DNA of 64,000 bases from Toxonevra muliebris. Taxonomy: Eukaryota; Arthropoda; Insecta; Diptera; Pallopteridae. A program made the position numbers and the translations under genes. The notes beneath the pieces were generated by a model. That model made no database searches. It worked only from the letters and a program-made list of their open reading frames with translations, and was not told where the DNA came from. Below, one piece after another: positions 10,609-21,269 of the stretch. Where the stretch lies: NCBI GenBank assembly GCA_963691655.1, contig OY829329.1, positions 52,739,279 to 52,803,278 of the forward strand, read 5' to 3'. How positions within the stretch are numbered: the stretch's first letter is position 1; the number at the start of each line of letters is the position of its first letter.

Positions 10609-12915
10609 TATTCGAACTTGACTTTTTTGAATTTTTTCCATCTTCGTTACACTGTGCGCCGTTCTGATGATTTTTATGTTTTGAAGATTTGCTTTCGCAA
10701 GTCAAGAGTCAAATCATGATCGTTGCTCATGAATTAAAAAAAAATAATTTTTAGGGAAGAAAAATTTATATCCCACCCTTCCGCAATTTATAGACCCGCT
10801 GGTAGTTTCTTGTATATAGTTTTATTTTATATTTTCTGATTTTTCCCCTTAGAAGGGAAGCAAACCTAAGGATTCATCTTTTCTATGTCGAACATACACT
10901 ATTATTTTTTGGGGGAAAAACAGCAATCTAGATCTAACCCAACAACCATGAACGGGTTGTTCTCTGATAACTCTCAAAAAGTTCGACCAATAGATGGCAC
11001 TATCAAGAGCAACAAAGTTGGATTTTCATACAGTATAAGAACCGCATACACTCTCACTCTTTATAATTTATTATACAAAAATAAATGCTCTTATCTAACC
11101 ATTAAAAAAAGTAGTGAGTGACAACTAACAAACGCACATAAATATTTATTGAATGCAATTAATAATGAAAATGCCAGAAAAGTTGATGAACCCATTCTCA
11201 CTTCCAAAGTCAATAACATTTCTCTTTATCTTATAATGATGACCCATAAAAATTTCAATAATTTTGTCACTTTCTTAATTGTAGCTTGAAATATTTACGA
11301 TGCAAGTGAAGTGCAGAGTAATTAAATGCATTTATTTGGGAGCAAATTATTTATATGATCATACGAAACTAATGCATCGGAGAATATAAAGTTATACTGT
11401 TTTACATATCAAAGTGTCAATATACATAAACTGACATTTTATAGTGTTTTTTTTTTTTATAGATTTTATTATTGTTTACTAGTTTCATTGCACTCACTAG
11501 AGCTGGTGTTGCTGCTGCTATATGCACATGCAATATGATATTTGTTGCTAATATTTGATTACATTTTCTTTACTTGGCTTTACACCAAGCTGCCACACGT
11601 TTGTATCATATCAATTATGTGGTAACTATAAAATCATAGTTTTTTTTTTTTTTTTGTTCGTTTTATATGAAACCAACAACTATATAAGTACATACAATAC
11701 ATATATGTATCAACGCTTTTCTATGCAATTTTATGCGTTTTACACTCGCACATTGTTGGGCTTATTTACAATCAACAGCCAACCATGTTTGATTTACAGC
11801 CATCGCTGCTCTTCTTGTCTATAACTTCTACTTTTCTATCATTGCTCTAGTATCTGGCTATCTAGTAACTCCATCATCGTATCAGAAAGAGCATGTGCAT
11901 ATAGTAAGTTTTTAGTTACCAACACTATTCGATGTGGTAATATTTTGTTGTTTTGCAAAAGAGTCTGTTGTTATGTTTCTATTTCTTTTACTATGAAACG
12001 TTTGTAAATAAGGCAAGACTACATTTTTGCTTGCTTGTTTGTGGTTTGTTTCGTTATTATGTTCATGGATGGTTTTGTATATCAAGTGTCGCTCTACACT
12101 CAGTTATTCACTCGTTCATATTTGCTTAGCTTTAAACCCAGTAAAACAAAAGTTAAGCTATTAATTTTCAAGTCTTTTCGGAGATGATGTGTGGCTCACG
12201 CATGTTTCTAATAGAAAAATTAATTAAAAGAACTCAAGTCCCTGAAATATATACTTTTTTTCTCTTCTCTTGCCCGTTCATCGCAAAACTCCTGCTCAGT
12301 CTAAATTTCGTTTTAAATTTTTATGAACTATTTCCAAACTGTAGTCCTTAAAACCCTGGGAAATTTGCCACTCGCCTCCCTTTCTCTCCCCTTATTTTCC
12401 ACGTTTTCTCAGAAAAACCTTACTTATTCTAGATTTCGTTTTTGATTTCAGAGAATTAATTCCTAATGAATATGGTATGGTTTCAGAATAGCGATATCGA
12501 TTATAGCTTTAAAAGCTCAAACCTTTTCACTGGCAAGCATTCGAATCTAATTAGTAAGCATTTTCCTTGCATGTGTCACTGCTTTATTTTAACCCTTTTT
12601 AAGTGCTTCATTACTTTTCTTTCAATTCTAAGTAGAATCAATCTTTTTGGGAAGTTGTTATATAATTATTTTGCTAGGCAATTGCTTTATTTTCTGTTTT
12701 CATTTTTCTTAGGAATTTTTCAAAGCATACAATTTTGGTAAATGGAATTACAATTAAAATTGTGATTGTTATTGAATTTTAAATGAAAAAGAAATATTTA
12801 TAAGCTGATATGTTAAAGCAAAATGTCCAAAGATATCGCTCATATAAGTAGCGTAAAAGTGAGAAAAGTAAATTTATTATTATCAGAAAGAGGTAATCAA
12901 TTTAATATACAGAAC
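10609..12915. other. Intergenic/intronic DNA, no gene recognised
   Basis: AT-rich sequence with long T runs at 11447-11458 and 11640-11655. I see no supported exon, RNA gene or bounded repeat. Open frames here are short and compositionally biased. Confidence 0.4.
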
Positions 12916-12923
12916 GCTGCATG

Positions 12924-13528
12924 CAGGGCCGTAGCCAGAAATTTTTTTCGGGGGGGAGGGGGGGTTTCATTCGAAAGAAAATATTCATAAATAATTTTTA
13001 TCAAACCGATTTTTAAATACAATAAATTAAATCGGTGATACTTTTGATAGACCCTTTAAAATTGAAATTTTAAGAAAAATTTTCCGATATTTTTTTATCT
13101 TAACCTCAAAAAAATGGCCAAAAGTGACAAAAAATTCACAGAATAATCAAATTATATTTTTTGAAATGAATATTATTCAATGTGTATTCAAATGCTATTT
13201 TTTTTAACGTGAAGGACATAATTTCATTAACTCATTGACTTCCCACTACTGATGATGTACCCAACCTCAAAAAAATTACCAAAAATAGTAGAGGCTCATT
13301 TTTTCAAATGATCACCATTGGTAATTTGAGCCATCAATGATAAGGAACCCGGATGAGGTTGGCTTATATTCCCTAAAAAAAAAATATCGTTAATTAGATT
13401 TTATTTTGACTTTTTTTTCCATCCATTGGCAATCAATCTCAAAAATTAGAATAAAATTTCCACATTTCGGGGGGGGGGAGGGGGGGCGGGTCAGAACCCC
13501 CAAAACCTCCCCCCTAAATACGGCCTTG
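12924..13528. mobile_element. hAT-type non-autonomous element, internally deleted copy
   Basis: It has the same ends as the 9591 copy (CAGGGCCGTA... / ...TACGGCCTTG). The 8-bp duplication GCTGCATG is perfect (12916-12923 and 13529-13536). It aligns to copy 1 on both sides but lacks about 450 bp corresponding to roughly 10050-10500, the join lying near 13373-13381. A G-rich stretch precedes the right end. Confidence 0.9.
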
Positions 13529-13594
13529 GCTGCATGTATAGAATATATTGGTTTTGATCAGCTTGCAGTTGTTTGGAATCACTACCGGAAATAA

Positions 13595-13768
13595 AAGCCG
13601 TTTCCCCCTGCGAAGTAATACTTAACGGTAGTCCCGCGGGGTGAAGTAAACGAGATGAAGGTGGTTTAAGTCGGTAAGATTTCAACATAACCGGACAAGA
13701 ACAGGAGTTCTGCGGCACCTAATGTAGGGTTTCCTTCTTCCAACGCACAAAAAAAAAAAAAAAAAAAA
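13595..13768 (+). mobile_element. Short poly(A)-tailed retro-insert with 14-bp target duplication
   Basis: ACTACCGGAAATAA occurs at 13581-13594 and again at 13769-13782. Between them is a roughly 155-bp, comparatively GC-rich sequence ending in about 20 A. That is a typical LINE-machinery insertion. The body has no tRNA-like head that I can see, so it is either the 3' end of a 5'-truncated LINE or a SINE. The small frames across it are not meaningful. Confidence 0.8.
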
Positions 13769-14010
13769 ACTACCGGAAATAATCAAAAATATTTGAAAAA
13801 GTTGCAGATATCCGTTATTTATTAACCCTTATAAATATTTCTTAAAAGTTACAATTACCATAACCAAAACTTTTTTTTGGTTGCCCATAACCAATGCCGC
13901 AAACAAAATTTCTTGTTTAGTTATCTATAACCAATATCGCAGCATTAAATTCTTTTCCTTTTTTTTTATAGACGCGAAATTCAGTTTTAAAAATGAAAAT
14001 TATTCTTATA

Positions 14011-14961
14011 AGGAGTGAGATAGAAAAAATCTTAACACACGTTTTACCTAATAATATTTTTTGGGTGTAAAATTTAAAAATTTCTTTGATCTAGTTATCT
14101 TTGAAAAATATGTCAGTTGTTATTTTTAATGACAAACATATTGATTTATTATGAGTTTGATCAAAGTGAGTGAATAAAACGAAGTACGTCTTAAAATGGT
14201 TCAAAATTTAGAAAAAAAATCCAAATTGGTCCTACAAAAAATTGGCCAAAGAATTGAAGGTCTGCCGCCAAACTATTTTCAATGTTATTAAACAGTTTCA
14301 GGAGAATTTGACCATCGATAGAAAACCTGGTTCGGGAAGAAAACAAGGACCACATGATATTGAGAAAGCCAAGAAAATAGAAAGCGTATTGAAAAGATGT
14401 CCAAACACATCTGGTAGAAAAGCTGCCCGGTTAGCCCAGTGCTCTGACTATTTGGTGCGAAAAGTTAAAGACAATGCAGGTTTGAAAACATACAAAGTCC
14501 AAAAAGTTCCAGACAGGAATGCTGCAAAAAATTTAGACGCCAAAAGTGGGACTCGGAAATTAAAATCGAGTTTCATACAAAAATATTCTTGTTGTATAAT
14601 GGACGACGAAACGTATGTACTGGCAGATTTTACGCAGTTTCCGGGTCAAAATTTTTATGTTGCTGATGCTCGAGGAAATGTCGAAGATGTCGATGAACAA
14701 TTTAGAATCCAAAAGCAGACAAAATTTCTTAAAAAATTCCTGGTATGGCAAGCTATATGCAGTTGAAACAACTATCAAATCTTTAATGGAAGGCTTACCA
14801 AAAAAGGTCCACAAGTTCATAAATAGTGGTTAGAACTATAAAAGTTATATTTTTCTGTAATTTGTAAAATATTATCAATGAAATAAAAAAAAAATCAAAA
14901 CTCTAAGATCAGCTGTTTAAAAATTATTGAATTTTATATATGTCAAGATTTTTTCTCCCCT
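14011..14961 (+). mobile_element. Tc1/mariner-superfamily DD37E element, copy 2
   Basis: It is flanked by TA on both sides (14009-14010, 14962-14963). The left end is AGGAGTGAGATAGAAAAAAT; the right end is its imperfect inverse. It is shorter than copy 1 because the C-terminal part of the transposase gene is deleted. The DNA between the gene remnant and the right end matches the other end of copy 1. Confidence 0.85.
14160..14790 (+). pseudogene. Truncated DD37E transposase
   Basis: The reading starts as MSLIKVSE, meets a stop, then frameshifts into a long open stretch (14242-14766). That stretch holds the HTH motif AKELKVCRQTIFNVIK, the GSGRK linker, the second HTH (TSGRKAARLAQCSDYLVRKV) and the catalytic-domain start with the first Asp (MDDETYVLAD). 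It ends at VWQAICS before the second Asp and the Glu, which are deleted. It is the mirror case of copy 1: this copy preserves the part copy 1 has lost. Confidence 0.85.
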
Positions 14962-15892
14962 TAGAATAATTAAAAAATAAATTGTAAACAATTTTTTTTA
15001 TTTTAATATATAACCACAAAAATTCGAAAATGGTTATAGGTAACCAAAAAAACCTTAGAATAATTAAAAAATAAATTGTAAACATTTTTTCTTATTTTAA
15101 TAGATAACCAAAAAAATTCGAAAATGGTTATAGGTAACCAAAAAAAAACTTTTGGCTGTGATATTGGTTATGAGGTTTATTACGATATTGGTTATGGATA
15201 ACAAAAAAAATTATTTTGTGGTGATAATTGTTATAGGTAACCAAAAAAATTTTTGGTTGTAATAATTTTTATGGGCAACGGAAACAAAATTTTGGTTACG
15301 GTAATTGTTATGGATAACCAAAAAAATGTGAAGGCACCCATAATGGTTAAAACTGTTTTTTTTTTAATTATTATTTCTCAAATGATTTTTTCGTCTTAAA
15401 AAAAAAAAAAATATTTTGTGTCCCTGGGATTAATGTCTGGATCTACTAATGATCTGACTGATATCAAGAATTGAGTGGCGAATTTTTTTTTTTTTAACTT
15501 TATTCATAAAAGAATGGGATATTCTTCTGGTTAAAAATATGATTTCGATCAGAATAAATAGTTATTTGTTATATATAGAAATAAGCATTAAAGTTTCTCC
15601 TATTTCTTTGGTCCAATCGGAACCAAATTTTTTCGGAATAAAATAAAATATTAATATTAAATATTTTATTTGAACCGATTTTTTTGTGCCGCTGGATACT
15701 ATCATAAATTTCGGTTCTAAAAAACAATTTATTTCTCAATTTTCCCAAAAATGTGACCTGATCTTTTATATTCCAATTTAGACCAAGTGGGAAATCAAGG
15801 GGGAAAGGAACCATATTTTGTGGAAGGAACGACGACGAAACAATTCGAAAGAGTGTTTTTCTATTTCACTTCGCATCTCTGCAGCATACTAT

Positions 15893-16141
15893 GGGTATTC
15901 ACGGTTTGATGCAACATGCCCTTGCTACGTTGTAAAAGTGCGGATTGCGGAAGTTTGACACCTTTCTACCTTTAAATTCGTAAGAAGAATTCAAAATATT
16001 TTCATTATTTTTCAATGAGATTGTATTATTTTGACAGTTAAACTATTTCGCATTTCCAATATTTTCCTTGAACGCTCACATTTTAGTGCTTTAAGTCGCA
16101 CTTTCGTAATTTCGCACTTTTGCATCAACCCGTGAATACTC
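15893..16141. mobile_element. Small MITE with 7-bp flanking duplication
   Basis: The left end GGGTATTCACGGTTTGATGC and the inverted right end GAGTATTCACGGGTTGATGC form terminal inverted repeats. Inside, both arms continue with AAAAGTGCG. ATACTAT lies directly on both sides (15886-15892, 16142-16148). It has no coding capacity. Confidence 0.7.
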
Positions 16142-16149
16142 ATACTATA

Positions 16150-17850
16150 AGTTTCGGTACGCAAAAGTCAATATCCAAATTTTTACCAAGAAATGAATAC
16201 AGAGAATCTCGTTTCTCCAATTTTAACCACATAATATTTTCCTCAGTCTGTTGCTTCGTCGTTCTCTTTTATAATTCATTGAACCCTCTCTCTATTAAAT
16301 TTTTTGCTGTTTGCTAACACCTTGCATACAAAAATTCGTCAATTCTTAAATGCAACTAGGTCCTTTTTTTATAGGTGCATGAATACGTGTGCCTGTCACA
16401 TGGTAAATAATAATACCCTTGACACTTTTTTAATATTATACAAAATACTTGTCATGTCTAAAAAAATGTGCTTGCCTTCAAACTACATAAGAATTTGTAT
16501 ATCAAAATTAGATTCCTTTTATGTTAAAGTGGGAAAAAGGAAAAAACAATAAAGGAAAAGGAAAACGAAAACTTAATAATAACAATAGCAGATGTTTTAT
16601 AACCTGCTCCAACTTGAAGGATCTTTAATATGCAGGCTTTTTAAAGGAGCCATGCAATAAGCAAAGGAAAGAAGACACACGATAAAAGGAAGACTCCATA
16701 TGAAAGAATTTTTACTGGTATAGTTGTAAAAACGAGTATTGATAAACCACTTTGAAACAATCATTAATGTCTTTAAAAATTTTTGAAAAATATAAATCTT
16801 CTACGCTTCTCTTTTCTCGCTCTTTATTTCCATTTGAGTCTTCTATTCTTTTGAGTATGATCCCAGCAGATGTTTTCTACATTCCAATGCTTTCGCTGCG
16901 CATGATCCTTGAAACGCGTTTTATATCTACACATTGATTGTATAAGCAGAAATCAAAGGACATTACTAAACATCATAGTAGAGAAAAGATATCAAAGAAG
17001 CAGCAAGTTAATGTAAAATATAGTAACGATTGACTTGGGGTTGTTTATGTAGGAACAGAAGAAGAAGCTGCTGTCATTTGAACCTTTGACGGTAAGAAAA
17101 TTATCAACAATGACTGTTGCAGCAGCAAAGTAAAGTAAAGCAGCAGCTGTTGGAGGCTGAGTAAGCAGAAACGAAGGACTATTGGCATATTGAAAGACAG
17201 CATTCGTATTCAATCAACACAATAACTTGAAAATACAAATACACAAATACATATGTGAGTGAAAACATATCGATGTGTGAGTGTAAATACAATAAACAGT
17301 GGCATGGGTGCAGCAGCAACGGAACGTGTCGAATTTCATTGAATATCTTTGGTTTTCTTTTTTTCGCTTATGAAAATTTATGAAAAATTTTAAAATTTCT
17401 TTATAAGAGTGCATAATTTATTGTTGTACCTATGAACATATATGCGCAGATCATAAATTGTCTTGAAAAGATATGTGAAATCTGATCGTGTTGATCAAAA
17501 AAAAAGAAGAAGTTTTTTCTTTACTTTCATCTCTCATGAGGCTAAAGAGGAAAAGAACAACTCTATTTTTTTTTTTTTGACATTTTTAAAAGAACAAAAG
17601 AAATTTTCTGCGACGCATTTTCATTTTGAAAAGCTGAAAATTTCAATTATTTTCCTTTTTTATATGTGATTAATTTGGTTAAATTTGATATGCTGAGAAA
17701 TTGAAAGGGGTTTTCCTTAATTTTCACCTTGTGGCGGTTTAAAACTTTGATGACATTCATTGTATTTGCGTTTCATTGAAAGGTAAAGGAATTCTCAAAA
17801 TAAGAAAAGGGTGCAGTTACATATAAATATATGGCAGTTTCTTTTGCTGT
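16150..17850. other. No gene recognised
   Basis: AT-rich sequence. Short open frames lack family resemblance and convincing splice context. If the N/H-rich gene continues to the left, this lies in one of its introns. Confidence 0.4.
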
Positions 17851-17854
17851 GTTA

Positions 17855-18107
17855 GGCTGAATTCACACAAGGGATCATATGAGGCTGCATCTAACCCTGA
17901 TTAATATTTCTTATGCTCCTTTTGATTCATACCTGTTTAAACAAGGACTTCAAACCCGTTTGTATTTCGGCTACATTTTATTGTATATTTTGCAAATTTT
18001 GCTACATAAAAATTTAAAACAGGAATGCATTTATCGCCTCTTATATAATGCTCATTGATTCAATAAATTCCCCGTTCATTGAAATGATTTCTTGTGTGAA
18101 TTCAGCC
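17855..18107. mobile_element. MITE with TTA duplication (PIF/Harbinger-like)
   Basis: GGCTGAATTCACACAAG at 17855 is repeated inverted at 18107, with TTA on both sides (17852-17854, 18108-18110). A 3-bp TTA/TAA duplication with G-rich ends fits the PIF/Harbinger superfamily. It is 253 bp long and non-coding. It lies 46 bp from the exon at 18154-18220, inside the following intron. Confidence 0.7.
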
Positions 18108-18153
18108 TTAGAAATTTCTCTTGAATGACGCATTTGTTTATAATTGTACTCAC

Positions 18154-18220
18154 CTCTTCGTAAGTATTTTCCCGTGAGCTTGATTGTATGCTGCTGGCAA
18201 TAGAACGCCGAAACATTTCG
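18154..18220 (-). CDS. Internal coding exon of the N/H-rich gene (exon 2)
   Basis: On the minus strand the acceptor TTTATTTCAG precedes an open 67-bp segment ending at GAAGAG|GTGAGT, a strong donor. When joined to the exon at 20905-21143, the phase-2 end of exon 1 is completed by the first base here. The reading continues SEMFRRSIASSIQSSSREN TYEE (split for display) and leaves in phase 0. The phase match, both splice sites and the clean coding frame make this convincing. I do not recognise the protein. The Ser- and Arg-rich content suggests a disordered N-terminal region. The next exon is not found in the window, so it should lie beyond the left edge after an intron of more than 18 kb. Confidence 0.7.
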
Positions 18221-18650
18221 CTGAAATAAAAAATTAAATTAAAATAAGTCAGTGATGCGTAGATATTAAAGTAAAGCTTTGCTAGGTTAAATTGCTTACA
18301 CCTTAGAAGAAAAATTTCTGAAAATCTCCCTTTAATCTGATTTTTCTTAGACAGAAGCTTTTTTATTTTTTTCAAATCAAATTTACTGTAATGTACCCTA
18401 AATAAATAATTTTTTCTTGCTTAAATATTTTTTCGTAATACAAAACCAGAAAAAAAATTCTACACGATCATTTATGATCAGATTCACTTTCAAAACTTTA
18501 TTGCGTTTTCTTACTATAATTGTCAAACAACTCAATTTGTCTCTAGTTTTTATTTAAAATTTGTGCTATGAAGATGGAAGCGATCAGTTTTCAAAAAATG
18601 CTTATTTTACCATTAATAACACTATGAAACAATTTGAGGGTCAATGTCTC

Positions 18651-19668
18651 GGGACAAAACCAAACCAATCTCAAACGATAGTATTTGACCTCAGTAATAA
18701 CAAAAGCTCTAATTCCTTTTTCTTCTTCGGCGACCTATTTTGAAATTTTTCGAAGAATATTTCCTTAAAACATTTTAACCCTCTAACTCCCACAGAAGTG
18801 GGTCATTTTGAGCCCTTTTCTTAAAAACTCTTTAAAAGCTAGGTTTAAGGAGAGGTGAAGGGTTAAAATATTCCACAAAAATATTCTACAGAAAATTTTA
18901 CTAAGGGCCACCGAATACAAGTAGTCTCTAGGAGTTAAAGGTAACACATAAAAAAGCGAAATTAAGTGTTAAGGAACTTATTTGTAAACATAAATATATT
19001 GCAAGGTGCGATATTAAGTATGATTAGTAATATCCTTGTAATATGTGCGGTAAATATGAAACGTAGAAACCTTTGGCAGCAGAGAATCAGGGAATCATTT
19101 AATGATATTGTAACGGTGCGGTAGTCCATTTAGTAAAATTTTCTGAAGAATATTTTTGTGTAATGTTTTAACCCTTCACCTCCCCTTAAACCCAGCTTTT
19201 AAAGAGTTTTTAAGAAAAGGGCCCAAAATTACCCATTTTTGTGGGAGTTCAAAGGAAATATTCCTTGGAAAATTTAAAAATAGGTAACGGTGCGGTAGTC
19301 CAGTTAATAAAATTTTCTGAAGAATATTTTTGTGTAATGTTTTAACCCTTCATCTCCCCTTAAACCTAGCTTTTAAAGAGTTTTTAAGAAAAGGGCCCAA
19401 AATGACCCATTTTTGTGGGAGTTTGAGGGTTAATATGTTCAAAGGAAATATTCCTGGGAAAATTTAAAAATAGGTCGCCGAAGACAAGAACCATCTTAAA
19501 TAAATTTTTTTATATGATTTTTCTTATTGTTTGATTCGGTTTTTGACCAAAAAATATAAATTTCAAACCATTGTAAAAAAAAATTGTGGGGTAGTGGAGC
19601 AAAAAGGTATTGGGGCTTTTGTTACTGAGGTCAAATACTATCGTTTAAGATTGGTTTGGTTTTGTCCC
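18651..19668. mobile_element. Foldback-like element with long imperfect inverted arms
   Basis: GGGACAAAACCAAACCAATC at 18651 faces its inverse ending at 19668. The arms continue through GATAGTATTTGACCTCAGTAA, TCGGCGACCTATTT and the phrase 'aaccctctaactcccac...gggtcatttt.agccc'. The right arm carries a tandem duplication with a 174-bp period: the phrase TAACGGTGCGGTAGTCCA starts at 19111 and 19285. The element lies in the intron between the two N/H-gene exons. A weaker relative is at 31.24-31.43 kb. Confidence 0.7.
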
Positions 19669-20226
19669 AAAAATATGTGTTGCACTGTGTAATTTGATAA
19701 TCTTCACTTTTGGTACTTGGTTTGGCTTGGTACATGGAAATTAAAGTTTGAATAGAAATTTTTATGCCTTTTTAAAAGGTTTTTATTATTTTTTTTTTTC
19801 TGTTTTAATTATGTAAAATTGTTTGGAGTGAAGATCTTTCGAGCTTGGTTATTTTGTTAATGGTTTTTTATATATATATTTCTTCATTTTAATTTAATAT
19901 TTGTTTAGTATAGTGCATAGTAAATTCAATCAAATAAGTTAAATTTTTTCATGATAGTTCTTAGGAGACTATGAAAATTAAATCTAGTTGTTAATTTTCA
20001 AAGTCATGACTTAAATTCATGTCAATTTCATTATTTGAAGTTATATATAAACAGGTTAATGAACAAATCTAGTCATCACAACAACAATGTATATAGAGAC
20101 GGGGAAATCAGACGGCCGTTTCGAAATTTTTTTTAGTTATTTGCAAGTATTTTTCAAAAAAAAAAAAGAAGAAGATATTTTTAAAAAATATTAAAAATTT
20201 CAAACTTAGTAGCATTAACGATTTAT

Positions 20227-20543
20227 AATTGAGAGGCTGAGAGGAAAAGTGGTATAACTTCTACGTTCAGAAAAAAGTGGAATAATTTTACTTAAGAGCA
20301 AAAGCAAAACGAAATATGTTCAGAGCAAAAGTGAAACGAAATATGTTCAGAGCGAAAACGGAATAAAAAACTATGCTGTTCTTGCTCTGAAAAAATTGCT
20401 ATACCATTTTTGTTCTTACTTTTAAGGCGTTTCATTTTCACTCTAAACCATATTACTTATGCCATTCTTGCACTGACACACTAAATTATTTCACTTTTGC
20501 TCTTCTATAAATTTTAGCTCGCTTTTCTTCTCAACCTGTCAAT
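20227..20543. repeat. Imperfect inverted repeat with AGAGCAAAAG-type units
   Basis: The left part repeats AGAGCAAAAGTGAAACGAAA and ATATGTTC two to three times. The right part has the inverted wording (TTTCACTTTTGCTCT, TTTCATTTTCACTCT). The outer ends ATTGAGAGGCTGAGAGGAAA and the inverse of TTTTCTTCTCAACCTGTCAAT pair up. This is probably a small foldback/MITE in the intron just 3' of exon 1. Confidence 0.5.
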
Positions 20544-20904
20544 TGTTATCTAGCTCAATTTAACTCTACCCTGATCTAATTTGATCACTTCTTTTTCACG
20601 ATCTTTCGCTGCCGGATATTTTACTAACATATTTCTCTCTGTTTGGGCAAACGGAAAAATTAAAAATCTTCTCTCAAATAAAAATTGCCTAGAAAAGATT
20701 GTGCCATACAATAAATAACAATTAACCAAATAAACAATATCAGATTACAAACAATCGAAAAAAACAAATAATAATAAAAAAAAATGAAAACGTTAAGATA
20801 AAAATGTTAATAAATTTATACCAAACGTGTGCAAAAATCATTTATAATCCAAAACCAAAAATGGTTAAAATGTTTTAATATTCTAGATGGAAAAAATCGA
20901 ATAC

Positions 20905-21143
20905 CTTAAACGTTGACATGGTGTAGGAGCTAAAATGTTGCTCATATTGGTCCTTGAGTCGCTTAAGTTTGTATTAGAATTATTAAGATTATTGTTGCTA
21001 TGTTGATGATGTTGTTGATGATGATGGTTATTATTATTATTGCTGCTACTATTTTTATTGTTGTTGTTTTTGCTGTGATTGTTTTTGTGTAAATTGGTCG
21101 TGTGACTCGAATTTTTATGATTTAAAACAACAGTCGATGACAT
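20905..21143 (-). CDS. First coding exon of an unidentified Asn/His-rich protein
   Basis: It begins at ATG (21141-21143) with MSSTVVLNHKNSSHTTNLHK, followed by an Asn-, His- and Gln-rich low-complexity stretch (NNNN, HHHQQHHQH, SNNNLNN), then DSRTNMSNILAPTPCQRL. It ends in phase 2 at a donor, TTTAAG|GTATTC. Encoded N/H/Q runs of this type are common in fly regulatory and signalling proteins, but this alone does not identify the gene. Splicing to 18154-18220 across a 2684-bp intron keeps the frame. No signal peptide or membrane segment is visible. A TATA box or transcription start cannot be fixed; the upstream 2.8 kb is a field of GATC motifs. The start codon is the first in-frame ATG I see, but upstream coding exons cannot be excluded. 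Confidence 0.65.
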
Positions 21144-21269
21144 TGTTTGTTTCGAATATTGAACACAAATGTATATAGAAAAAATATTTAAAAATTCACA
21201 ATACCATATATAGAGGATTCATTAAAGTTTAAAAAACTTAAGTTTTTTTTTTATTATTTATAATTTAAA

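Larger units (their letters stand above)
13848..15340. repeat. Inverted minisatellite arms (foldback-like) around a Tc1-type insert
   Basis: The left arm (about 13848-13945) has repeats such as TTACCATAACCAAAAC and GCCCATAACCAATGCCGC. The right arm (about 15000-15340) has the inverse wording many times: GGTTATAGGTAACCAAAAAA, TTTTGGTTACGGTAATTGTT and so on. The outermost phrases (ACAATTACCATAACCAAAA on the left, and the inverse of TTTTGGTTACGGTAATTGTT on the right) face each other. This resembles a foldback element whose arms are tandem repeats of about 33 bp. The DD37E element 14011-14961 sits between the arms. Confidence 0.6.

Noticed and set aside
13491..13718. 75-codon minus frame
   Set aside because: It spans the boundary between the hAT-type element, flank and the poly(A) insert, so it cannot be a single gene.
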